14,494 nt of DNA from the NCBI GenBank assembly GCA_030595485.1, contig JAUVDE010000040.1, positions 1-14,494 of the forward strand. Direction: 5' to 3'. The position numbers and the translations under genes were made by a program. Source of the DNA: Draconibacterium sp. GTDB lineage: Bacteria > Bacteroidota > Bacteroidia > Bacteroidales > Prolixibacteraceae. Numbering within the stretch: the first letter of the stretch is position 1; every line of letters starts with the position of its first letter. Under the pieces are notes generated by a model. That model worked only from the letters and a program-made list of their open reading frames with translations, ran no database searches and had not been told where the DNA came from. Shown here piece by piece: positions 1 to 5,997 of this stretch.

Positions 1-961
1 TTAATGAACGATAAATAAAGCTGCCTCTTTCAGGAAAGCTTACCGCCAGTTTTATGTTTTTCTCAAAAATGTCGTTTGGATAAAGTTCAGCTTGAAAGTT
101 GGAATTTATAAAAGCTACTGAATCGCTTATTCCTTTGGGGAAGTGAATGGAGTTATCACGTTTTATCCCGTATTCAAAATCAAGCGGAATATTTTTGTTT
201 TGGAGTTCTTTTTTTAATACATCGTAAATCAAATCTTCATCTATCCGATGGACGTCCCAGGTCAGAACTTCAGTAACTACTTTGTTCGCCATACGTTTTA
301 GTGTTGTGGCTTTAAGTTTTACCCGTTTCGAAATGTCAGGTCGAATAACATTAATTTCATCAAGGTCGGTTAATACCGAATCAATTTGAATACTTGTAAA
401 AGAATACAATGAGTCGGCATCGGAAATGAGTGTGTCTTTTTTAATTACAATAATCCCATTGGCACCAAAATTTTCGCCGGCTAATATTACATGTTTGTTT
501 TTCGAATCGGTGCTAAAAGAATAACGGATTGACTGCGCAACATCAGGAGCATCGGATTCGTCTTCAATCTTTAATTCAATAATAGCTTCGTTGTTTCCGG
601 GAGCATATTCACGAATTATTTTTACTGGTTTTTTCGGAAGTTCCGATCGGTGAATAAAGCGAATAGAGTCGTACTTTTCTTCCCATTCAAAGTGGTCATC
701 GAATTCAAAATCAAAATCATTTTCTTCTTCGTTAAACCAATGCAAAGAATCGTCCTTAAAAACCATTCCGTTTACAACCCCAAAATTATGAAGGTCCTCA
801 AGGCGGTTTACGGTTTGGTGCATTGCCTCCTGTACGCTTCGGTTAAATATTTCGTTTTTCACCTTAATGGCATTGTTCATCCATACCAATTGCACAGCAA
901 TAATTCCGAGTATAGAAATACCCATTAGTAGGATTAATCCGGTGAAAACTTTCTTGTTCAT
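1..961 (-). CDS. Sensor histidine kinase, N-terminal part (runs off left edge)
   Basis: An open frame of 320 codons starts at 961 and continues past the left edge, so only the sensor half is visible. Residues 7-28 form a hydrophobic membrane anchor after MNKK. They are followed by WMNNAIKVKNEIFNRSVQEA, a juxtamembrane pattern typical of Bacteroidota two-component kinases. The rest is a periplasmic domain of at least 290 residues, with an acidic/aromatic stretch at residues 82-98 (DFDFEFDDHFEWEEKYD). The second membrane segment, HisKA and HATPase domains should lie beyond the edge, probably with a response regulator gene. The gene is divergent from the secreted acidic protein at 1099. The kinase assignment is inferred from the N-terminal pattern, since no catalytic motif is in the window. 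The start is the first Met before the anchor, and a TAnnTTTG element lies only 4 bp upstream. Confidence 0.78.
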   Translation of the reverse strand, partial: MNKKVFTGLILLMGISILGIIAVQLVWMNNAIKVKNEIFNRSVQEAMHQTVNRLEDLHNFGVVNGMVFKDDSLHWFNEEENDFDFEFDDHFEWEEKYDSIRFIHRSELPKKPVKIIREYAPGNNEAIIELKIEDESDAPDVAQSIRYSFSTDSKNKHVILAGENFGANGIIVIKKDTLISDADSLYSFTSIQIDSVLTDLDEINVIRPDISKRVKLKATTLKRMANKVVTEVLTWDVHRIDEDLIYDVLKKELQNKNIPLDFEYGIKRDNSIHFPKGISDSVAFINSNFQAELYPNDIFEKNIKLAVSFPERGSFIYRSL

Positions 962-965
962 GCCT

Positions 966-973
966 CAAATATA
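966..973 (-). promoter_or_regulatory. Candidate -7 element (TATATTTG) for the sensor kinase
   Basis: On the minus strand this octamer is an exact TAnnTTTG match, the Bacteroidota -7 consensus. A TTTG at 992-989 is only 15 bp upstream, shorter than the usual 19-21, so the -33 box is poor. The predicted start of transcription would fall on or next to the kinase ATG, which is either leaderless or argues against this assignment. Confidence 0.35.
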
Positions 974-999
974 GATATTTATGGAAGTCAAATTCAGAC

Positions 1000-1037
1000 T
1001 TTAACTTTTCCTTAACAGATTTTAACCAGGCTTTAAC
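1000..1037 (+). promoter_or_regulatory. Four phased TTAAC direct repeats, probable response-regulator operator
   Basis: TTAAC occurs at 1001-1005, 1012-1016, 1022-1026 and 1033-1037, so the repeats start 11, 10 and 11 bp apart, about one helical turn each. Three of the four read TTTAAC. On the minus strand the unit is GTTAA(A), similar in form to the spaced direct repeats bound by OmpR/PhoB-type regulators (CpxR, for example, binds GTAAA-N5-GTAAA). The array lies between the kinase and the secreted protein and ends 23 bp before a TAnnTTTG element, a usual position for an activator. The cognate regulator is not in the window; its involvement is inferred. Confidence 0.55.
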
Positions 1038-1060
1038 GGATTCATTGATAGAGTTCATCC

Positions 1061-1068
1061 TATATTTG
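1061..1068 (+). promoter_or_regulatory. Candidate -7 element (TATATTTG) for the secreted acidic protein
   Basis: This is an exact TAnnTTTG match about 30 bp before the ATG at 1099, leaving a leader of roughly 25 nt. No TTTG is found at the expected -33 position (about 1038-1041). That fits a promoter dependent on an activator bound at the TTAAC array just upstream. Confidence 0.5.
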
Positions 1069-1098
1069 TTCCAGAAATTAAAACGAAAAATTTATAAT

Positions 1099-1983
1099 AT
1101 GAAACGTATTTTATCGATTACTGGAGTTTTTGCCCTTGCCATTTTATTTACATCAGCTATTTCAATAAGGGAAACACCACAAGATCCGCCTCGTGGTAAA
1201 AAAGAGAAAAAGCACATTAAAATAGTAAAAGTGGGCGACGACGGTAAAAAAGTAGAAATTGACACCGTAATTGAAGGTCATAATGTTTTTGTTTTTGAAG
1301 GAGATACCATTGGAGGTCATAAAGGAATGAAATGGGTTTCGGATGAAGATTTCGATTTTGACATGGATATGGACATGGATTTTGAAGTGAAAGAAAGCGG
1401 AAATGTAATTATTATGAAATCGGTGAAAGATGGTAAAACTATGGTTCGCGAGATTAAAATAGATGGCAACTGCGAAGATGTTGATATGATGAAATGGCAT
1501 AGCAAAAGCGGGAACAATGTGTTTTTTGGTGCTCCACACGCAGCGCATGCACCAAAAATTATTCGAATTGAAAAACACGGTGGAAATGTTATCGACTTAA
1601 GCGACCCGGGTATTATATCGTTCGTTAAAAAGGACTTAAAAGACGGTAAAGAGAAAATTACAATTGTACGTGAAAAGCCAAGTGAAAAAGAGATTGAAGT
1701 ACACGAAGAAATTATAATGCATGGCTCCGGTGTGCATCCAATGTTTATTCATGAAGGACAACCACACAAAGTGAAACAAATTAAAGTTATTGCCGGTGAT
1801 GATGGTCATGTTGAAATTATTGAAGATGGCAAAGTAATGGAGTTTAAAAGCGAAGGTGAAAACGGAACTTTTATTACTGACGATGGTAAAAAAGTGATCA
1901 TCAAAAGAATTAAGGAAGGCAACGAAATGAAAGTAAACGTTGAAGTTAAAGAAGAAATTCACGAAGAAAAAGAGCACGAATAG
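1099..1983 (+). CDS. Secreted Asp/His/Lys-rich protein of unknown function
   Basis: This protein has 294 residues and I do not recognise a named family. The frame is open from 1045, but ATG 1099 is preferred because it begins a clean signal peptide (MKRILSITGVFALAILFTSA, cleavage near residue 20) and lies a normal distance after the -7 element. The mature protein is very polar, alternating acidic and basic runs. It has an Asp/Phe/Met stretch at residues 84-95 (DFDFDMDMDMDF), several histidines at 147-163 and 202-223, and recurring DDGKKV/DDGHVEI units at 47-52, 234-240 and 261-266 that suggest repeated beta-strand pairs. There is one Cys (124). It is divergent from a sensor kinase whose periplasmic domain carries a similar acidic/aromatic run. 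A metal-binding or envelope-stress accessory role is possible but is inference only. Confidence 0.75.
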   Translation: MKRILSITGVFALAILFTSAISIRETPQDPPRGKKEKKHIKIVKVGDDGKKVEIDTVIEGHNVFVFEGDTIGGHKGMKWVSDEDFDFDMDMDMDFEVKESGNVIIMKSVKDGKTMVREIKIDGNCEDVDMMKWHSKSGNNVFFGAPHAAHAPKIIRIEKHGGNVIDLSDPGIISFVKKDLKDGKEKITIVREKPSEKEIEVHEEIIMHGSGVHPMFIHEGQPHKVKQIKVIAGDDGHVEIIEDGKVMEFKSEGENGTFITDDGKKVIIKRIKEGNEMKVNVEVKEEIHEEKEHE

Positions 1984-2006
1984 AATATAGACAATTAAAC
2001 AGTTTG

Positions 2007-2042
2007 AAAGCCGGTTCCGATATTTTCGGAACCGGCTTTTTT
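2007..2042 (+). terminator. Strong intrinsic terminator after the secreted protein gene
   Basis: A 14-bp perfect stem (AAAGCCGGTTCCGA at 2007-2020 with its complement at 2026-2039) encloses a 5-nt loop and runs into six T residues. It lies 24 bp past the stop codon at 1983. Confidence 0.92.
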
Positions 2043-2053
2043 CTTCGTCCCCC

Positions 2054-2062
2054 TTGACGAAG
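2054..2062. repeat. Left copy of 9-bp target site duplication (TTGACGAAG)
   Basis: TTGACGAAG directly abuts the left inverted repeat of the element and is repeated in the same orientation at 2266-2274. Confidence 0.8.
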
Positions 2063-2265
2063 CTACCCTTTATACACAAATATGAATTTGAGAAATGCAA
2101 GAAAATGAGAAATAAACAATAAGGAATAACGAATGAAAAAGTGTTTAAAAAGCCAAAAATGGTTGAGTATTTCCTGATTTCTTATTCGTTATTCGATATT
2201 TCTTATTTAAATCGTTCATAAACTTTTCTAATTCGTATTATAAAAAAGATGTGTATAAAGGGTAG
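2063..2265. mobile_element. MITE-like 203-bp element with IS4/IS50-type ends
   Basis: The element has perfect 16-bp terminal inverted repeats (CTACCCTTTATACACA at 2063-2078, complement at 2250-2265) and is flanked by identical 9-bp direct repeats. It has no plausible gene. An inner inverted repeat, GAATAACGAAT at 2124-2134 and its complement at 2184-2194, lets most of it fold back. Read inward, the right end CTACCCTTTATACACATCT matches the Tn5 mosaic end CTGTCTCTTATACACATCT at 15 of 19 positions, with the last 12 identical. The left end matches the IS50 outside end at 14 of 19. A 9-bp duplication is also what IS50/IS10-type IS4-family transposases make. It is therefore most likely a non-autonomous element mobilised in trans; no transposase is in the window. 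Family assignment is inferred from ends and duplication length. Confidence 0.8.
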
Positions 2266-2274
2266 TTGACGAAG
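2266..2274. repeat. Right copy of 9-bp target site duplication (TTGACGAAG)
   Basis: This is identical to 2054-2062 and directly abuts the right inverted repeat. The pair marks the insertion boundaries and suggests a fairly recent event, because neither copy has diverged. Confidence 0.8.
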
Positions 2275-2327
2275 GGGGAATAAAAGGGGGATTGGTTATA
2301 AATGAATCAAATGCACATCGAATAAAC

Positions 2328-2358
2328 TTTGAACTTTAAACTCCCAAACTTATCTTTG
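2328..2358 (+). promoter_or_regulatory. Bacteroidota-type promoter for the LysE-family gene
   Basis: TTTG at 2328-2331 and TATCTTTG at 2351-2358 (exact TAnnTTTG) are separated by 19 bp, the expected spacing. It is the best-formed promoter in the window. The start of transcription would fall at about 2362-2366, on the ATG at 2362. This argues against the in-frame TTG at 2329 and suggests a very short or absent leader. Confidence 0.55.
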
Positions 2359-2361
2359 AGC

Positions 2362-3003
2362 ATGCTTGCGTACCTAACTATTTTTACCACATCGTTTGTA
2401 ATTGCTTTTAGCGGGGCAATGATGCCCGGTCCGTTTATGACCATGACCATTGGCGAAAGTGTGAAAAGAGGTCCGTGGGTAGGTCCAAAAATGATTGCCG
2501 GGCACGCCGTGTTAGAAATGGTCTTATTATTTGCTATTTTCTTTGGCTTGGCACCACTTTTAAAACAAGAACTGTTTTTTGTGATTATTGCTTTGCTGGG
2601 TGGCGCAATTATGATTTGGATGGCACAAAGTATGTTTCGCTCTTTGCCTCAATTAAAGATTGAAACGACGGCAAGTACCAGTAAAACCATGAATCTTTAC
2701 CTGGCTGGTATTCTAATGAGTTTGGCAAATCCATATTGGATAATTTGGTGGGCTACCATTGGTTTGGGTTATGTTTTGCACTCACAAAAACTAGGATTTA
2801 TTGGAATTGTCTTCTTTTTTATTGGGCATATTTTAGGCGACTTGGTTTGGTACTCCGCTATTTCAATTGCCGTAGGAAAAGGGCGAAAGTTCTTCGGAAA
2901 TAAAACCTATCGGATTTTGGTGGGTTCTTGTGCAGCTTTTCTTGCCTTTTTTGCGCTTTGGTTGATTTATGATGGGGTAATAAAACTAACAGCTTTAAGC
3001 TAG
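2362..3003 (+). CDS. LysE/RhtB-family amino-acid exporter
   Basis: This is a 213-residue polytopic membrane protein, the usual length for the LysE/RhtB family, which exports amino acids or related small metabolites across the inner membrane. The first membrane segment ends in GAMMPGPFMTMTIGESVKRG, containing the family PGP signature at residues 22-24 and the following basic loop (KRGPWVGPK). Five further hydrophobic segments can be traced, including LANPYWIIWWATIG in the middle. The frame also allows a TTG start 11 codons earlier. ATG 2362 is preferred because it places PGP at the usual distance from the start and because the TTG lies inside the predicted promoter. The gene stands alone, convergent with the LytTR relic. 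The substrate cannot be told from sequence. Confidence 0.85.
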   Translation: MLAYLTIFTTSFVIAFSGAMMPGPFMTMTIGESVKRGPWVGPKMIAGHAVLEMVLLFAIFFGLAPLLKQELFFVIIALLGGAIMIWMAQSMFRSLPQLKIETTASTSKTMNLYLAGILMSLANPYWIIWWATIGLGYVLHSQKLGFIGIVFFFIGHILGDLVWYSAISIAVGKGRKFFGNKTYRILVGSCAAFLAFFALWLIYDGVIKLTALS

Positions 3004-3043
3004 TTTTCTGTATTTAACTACAAACTGAGACTGCAATTGTTAA

Positions 3044-3241
3044 CTATTCCCCTTCCAGCCAATTTTTAAAAGCTTTTACTTTTTCACGAGCCACCAAAAA
3101 ATCATCGTCAGAAATGTTGTTAATTTTGAGTTTTAAGCGTGAATTACTGTACGCTACCACATCGGAAATGCTTTTTAATGCCACCAAATATCTACGATTA
3201 ATACGGAAAAACTGAGCTGGGTCAAGCATGCCCTCCACCAA
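3044..3241 (-). pseudogene. Truncated LytTR DNA-binding domain (response-regulator relic)
   Basis: The 65-residue product contains LDPAQFFRINRRYLVALKSI, then a SNSRLKLKI stretch and REKVKAFKNWLEG. These are the last two thirds of a LytTR DNA-binding domain, found at the C-terminus of LytR/AlgR-type response regulators. The first part of the LytTR domain and the whole receiver domain are missing. The codon just before the TTG at 3241 is TAA, and no LytTR-like peptide appears in the other two minus frames up to the gpmI start. It is convergent with the LysE-family gene, and its broken end meets the gpmI upstream region, so a deletion probably joined the two. A functional mini-protein is unlikely, as the first strands of the fold are absent. 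Confidence 0.7.
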
Positions 3242-3321
3242 TTACTGATTTATGTCTGAAAGGATTTGTTAAATCCACATGAACATCTTGACCGTTATTT
3301 CCTTAATGAACTAAAAAAGGA

Positions 3322-3329
3322 TATTTTTG
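3322..3329 (+). promoter_or_regulatory. Candidate -7 element (TATTTTTG) for gpmI
   Basis: This is an exact TAnnTTTG match 38 bp before the gpmI ATG. No TTTG lies at the expected -33 position; the nearest TTG is at 3288-3290. Confidence 0.4.
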
Positions 3330-3367
3330 TCCGTTCAAAATTTGATAGCAAATAAAATAACATAGAA

Positions 3368-4897
3368 ATGGCTGATAATCAGAAAACTTTATTGATGATT
3401 CTCGATGGATGGGGAATCGGCGATGGCTCGAAAAGCGACATTGTAGCAACTGCTCCAACTCCATTTATGGATTCGTTGCAGGCGAAATACCCACACTCGC
3501 AACTTATGGCTTGTGGCGAAGATGTTGGTTTGCCTGAGGGACAGATGGGGAACTCCGAAGTGGGTCACCTAAATATTGGTGCCGGTCGTGTTTTATATCA
3601 AGACATGGTTAAAATTACCAAAGCTATTCGCGATAAATCATTGTGGGAAAATCCACAACTGGTAAAAGCATATAATTACGCAAAAGACAACAATAAAAAA
3701 GTTCATTTAATTGGTTTGGTAGGTCCTGGTGGAGTTCATTCTTTGAGCAAACACATGGTGGCACTTTGCCAAATTGCTACCGACATGGGCTTAGAAGATG
3801 TTTTTGTACATGGTTTAACTGATGGTCGCGATACTGACCCACGTTCGGGTTATGGTTTTATCGAAAACGACTTGAACGACCTAAAAGGAACCGTTGGTAA
3901 ATTTGCTTCGCTTATTGGTCGTTACTACGGAATGGACCGTGATAATAACTTCGACCGTTTTAAAAAGGCTTACGATTTATATACTCAAGGAACTGGTGAA
4001 AAATCAACCGATTTATTAGCTACGGTAAAGGCTTCGTATGATGCTGGTGTTACCGATGAGTTTATGAACCCAACTGTAATGGTTAATGACGCTGGCGAAC
4101 CTTTGGCAAAAATCGAGGCCGGAGATGTTGTTATTTGCTATAACTTCCGTACTGACCGTTTACGTCAAACTACTATTGCTTTTACACAAAAAGATTTGCC
4201 TGAATTTGGAATGAATACTATGGATTTGCAGTGGTATACCATGACTACTTACAAAGCCGATTTTAAAGATGTTAATGTTATTTTCGAAAAAGATAATGTT
4301 ACCAATACTATGGGTGATGTAGTTTCAAAAGCAGGATTGAAACAAATTCGTATTGCTGAAACAGAAAAATATGCGCACGTAACTTTTTTCTTTAGCGGTG
4401 GACAAGAAGATGAGTTTGAGGGTGAAAGCCGTCTTTTGGTTTCATCGCCTAAAGTTGCTACCTACGATTTACAGCCAGAAATGTCGGCACCGGAAGTACG
4501 CGATGCTATTGTTCCAAAATTGGAAGCAGGTGCTGCCGACTTTGTTTGCTTGAACTTTGCCAATGGCGATATGGTTGGTCATACTGGCGTTTACGAGGCG
4601 GTTTGCAAAGCTGTTCAAGCCGTTGATTCGTGTGTGAAAGATGTGGTTACTGCAGCACAAAAAGGTGGTTACGATGTTATGATTATTGCCGACCACGGTA
4701 ATGCTGATTACGCTGTTAACGTTGATGGTTCTGAAAATACAGCTCACTCTTTAAACCCGGTTCCTTGTATTTTTGTAACTGAAAAAGAAGGTATTGAGTT
4801 GGATAACGGTATTTTAGCTGATGTAGCTCCAACCTTATTAAGTGTAATGGGCTTGGAAGTTCCTGCAGACATGACCGGAAAGAATTTGATTAAGTAA
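3368..4897 (+). CDS. gpmI: 2,3-bisphosphoglycerate-independent phosphoglycerate mutase
   Basis: GpmI interconverts 3- and 2-phosphoglycerate in glycolysis and gluconeogenesis through a phosphoserine intermediate at a two-metal (Mn) site. The 509-residue length matches the family. Visible active-site residues are D13 in LDGWGIGD, the nucleophile S63 in GQMGNSEVGHLNIGAGR, H124 in GGVHS, the substrate-binding TDGRDTDPRSG (151-161), RTDR (261-264), D401 and H405 in NGDMVGHTG, D442/H443 in ADHGNAD, and H460 in NTAHSLNPVP. All key positions are intact. ATG 3368 directly precedes the conserved LLMILDGWG start. It is probably transcribed alone from the element at 3322; a GC-rich palindromic repeat begins 4 bp after the stop. 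Confidence 0.97.
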   Translation: MADNQKTLLMILDGWGIGDGSKSDIVATAPTPFMDSLQAKYPHSQLMACGEDVGLPEGQMGNSEVGHLNIGAGRVLYQDMVKITKAIRDKSLWENPQLVKAYNYAKDNNKKVHLIGLVGPGGVHSLSKHMVALCQIATDMGLEDVFVHGLTDGRDTDPRSGYGFIENDLNDLKGTVGKFASLIGRYYGMDRDNNFDRFKKAYDLYTQGTGEKSTDLLATVKASYDAGVTDEFMNPTVMVNDAGEPLAKIEAGDVVICYNFRTDRLRQTTIAFTQKDLPEFGMNTMDLQWYTMTTYKADFKDVNVIFEKDNVTNTMGDVVSKAGLKQIRIAETEKYAHVTFFFSGGQEDEFEGESRLLVSSPKVATYDLQPEMSAPEVRDAIVPKLEAGAADFVCLNFANGDMVGHTGVYEAVCKAVQAVDSCVKDVVTAAQKGGYDVMIIADHGNADYAVNVDGSENTAHSLNPVPCIFVTEKEGIELDNGILADVAPTLLSVMGLEVPADMTGKNLIK

Positions 4898-4900
4898 AAA

Positions 4901-4933
4901 AAGCCCCTCCCTACCCCTCCCCGAGAGGAGGAG
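4901..4933. repeat. GC-rich intergenic repeat after gpmI
   Basis: The sequence begins AAGCCCCTCCCTACCCCTCC and continues into CCCGAGAGGAGGAG, giving a short CCTC/GAGG hairpin. It is roughly an inverted copy of 5003-5030; together they bracket a 69-bp spacer with a promoter-like element. It could act as a weak terminator for gpmI, but no T-run follows. Confidence 0.5.
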
Positions 4934-4962
4934 ATTGGAAAAAACAGATTTAGTAGCAAGTT

Positions 4963-4970
4963 TAATTTTG
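4963..4970 (+). promoter_or_regulatory. Candidate -7 element (TAATTTTG) for the DUF3109 gene
   Basis: This exact TAnnTTTG match lies 60 bp before the ATG at 5031, inside the spacer between two GC-rich repeats. No TTTG lies at the expected -33 position. The predicted leader would contain the palindrome at 5003-5030. Confidence 0.4.
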
Positions 4971-5002
4971 AATATTATCCAATAATGAATGGTTTATTTA
5001 TT

Positions 5003-5030
5003 CCCCCCTTAGGGGAGAGTTGGGGGGCTT
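5003..5030. repeat. GC-rich palindromic repeat abutting the DUF3109 start codon
   Basis: CCCCCCTTAGGGG forms a compact palindrome and is followed by AGAGTTGGGGGGCTT, which ends directly at the ATG at 5031. Its reverse complement begins AAGCCCC, like the repeat at 4901. If transcribed, it would place a hairpin 15-25 nt upstream of the start codon. Confidence 0.55.
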
Positions 5031-5600
5031 ATGATTGAAATCGGGCGTACAATATTAAGTAACGATATTTTTGAAAAATATTTTCTTTGCGATATTTTAA
5101 AATGCAAGGGAGCTTGTTGTATTGAAGGTGACTCGGGTGCGCCATTAACCGACGATGAAGCCATTCAAATTGAGCTTGAATACGATACTTTTTCCGACTT
5201 ACTCCCTAAAAAGCACAAAAGAGAAGTTGAAAAGCAAGGTCATTCCTTAATTGATAGCGATGGCGATTTGGTAACGCCACTTGTTGACGACCGCCAGTGT
5301 GTTTATTCTTATTCCAACGACAAAGGGATTTTAAAGTGTGCCATAGAAAAAGCGCATTTTGAGGGAAAAACCGAATTCCGAAAACCCATTTCTTGTCACC
5401 TTTTCCCCATTCGTATTACCGAATACAAACGTTTTGATGCCGTAAATTACCAGGAACTGGATATCTGCAAGCCAGGCAGGAAATGCGGTAAATCGGAAAA
5501 ACTCCCACTTTATAAATTCTTAAAAGAGCCACTCACTAAAAAGTATGGCGAAGAGTGGTATAAAGATGTTGAGGCTGCAGCGGTGCATTTAAAGCTGTAG
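5031..5600 (+). CDS. DUF3109 family cysteine-rich protein
   Basis: This 189-residue soluble protein belongs to the DUF3109 family, common in Bacteroidota and of unknown function. The family start MIEIGRTILSNDIFEKYFLC fixes the ATG at 5031. Nine cysteines are seen: C20, C25, C29 and C30 in the signature CDILKCKGACC, then C90, C103, C122 (in SCHLFPIRI), C146 and C152. The arrangement resembles the CxxxCxxCC metal- or cluster-binding proteins of the YkgJ type, so binding of zinc or an Fe-S cluster is plausible but not shown. There is no signal peptide or membrane segment. It is separated from gpmI by 133 bp of repeat-containing DNA and no terminator is obvious directly after it. Confidence 0.85.
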   Translation: MIEIGRTILSNDIFEKYFLCDILKCKGACCIEGDSGAPLTDDEAIQIELEYDTFSDLLPKKHKREVEKQGHSLIDSDGDLVTPLVDDRQCVYSYSNDKGILKCAIEKAHFEGKTEFRKPISCHLFPIRITEYKRFDAVNYQELDICKPGRKCGKSEKLPLYKFLKEPLTKKYGEEWYKDVEAAAVHLKL

Positions 5601-5948
5601 AATTATATAAATTATTTCCCCTTCTTTTTTACAACTTTTTCTTATCGAGAATCGCTGTTGCGCTGTCCCATAGAATATTTATTGTCCCAGATTGAACCGT
5701 CCCGTTCCGTTTTTGTTTGGGTGTAATTCGCATGAAGTCAATCGATTATAGTTTGTGGCATTTTGCTTGCTTATACAATTGTGTATTCGACCCTAAAAGG
5801 ATACAACAATAGATTAACGCAAACAAACAAGTAGTTATTAATAGCGACAAAGGAAGCAACTTTGTATAGATTTTTCACACATTTCATGGATAACGAATAA
5901 GGGTTTTTCGTTAAACAACTTAATTGATTTTATTGATAAAACTAGGGT
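5601..5948. other. Gene-poor stretch without a supported gene
   Basis: No convincing protein or tRNA gene is seen. A 26-codon frame at 5732-5812 has no recognisable product. TGTCCCA occurs at 5664-5670 and 5683-5689 and a related CGTCCCG at 5698-5704 within GAACCGTCCCGTTCC, which looks like a decayed short repeat. Together with the terminator at 5949 this suggests a gene remnant or a small RNA; neither can be fixed from the sequence. Confidence 0.4.
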
Positions 5949-5980
5949 AGAGGTAAGTTAAAGGCTTATCTCTTTTTTTT
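5949..5980 (+). terminator. Intrinsic terminator with no clear parent gene
   Basis: AGAGGTAAG (5949-5957) pairs with CTTATCTCT (5965-5973), with one G-U pair and a 7-nt loop, and is followed directly by seven T residues to 5980. It is 349 bp beyond the DUF3109 stop, so it ends either a long 3' UTR or an unannotated transcript. Confidence 0.65.
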
Positions 5981-5997
5981 GTTTCTGACTGAAAGTT

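Larger units (their letters stand above)
2049..2290. repeat. GC-rich intergenic palindrome, split by the 2063-2265 insertion
   Basis: Removing the inserted element and one copy of the target duplication restores CCCCCTTGACGAAGGGGG, a perfect 7-bp stem with a 4-nt loop, followed by AATAAAAGGGGG. This resembles the C-run/G-run intergenic palindromes at 4901-4933 and 5003-5030. The reconstruction follows directly from the sequence; membership of one repeat family is inferred. Confidence 0.5.

Noticed and set aside
1045..1098. An upstream ATG giving the secreted protein 18 extra residues
   Set aside because: It overlaps the predicted -7 box and would bury the clean signal peptide beginning at 1099.
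1636..2100. A 154-residue minus-strand frame
   Set aside because: It is a mirror of the Asp/Lys-rich gene on the plus strand, gives an implausible Phe/Asn-rich peptide and crosses the terminator.
2329..2361. A TTG start giving the LysE-family protein 11 extra residues
   Set aside because: The TTG overlaps the -33 box of the best promoter in the window, and ATG 2362 gives the family-typical distance to the PGP motif.
5683..5710. A GGTTCAATC string on the minus strand resembling a tRNA T-loop
   Set aside because: The flanking five bases do not pair to form a T-stem, and no acceptor or anticodon arm can be drawn.
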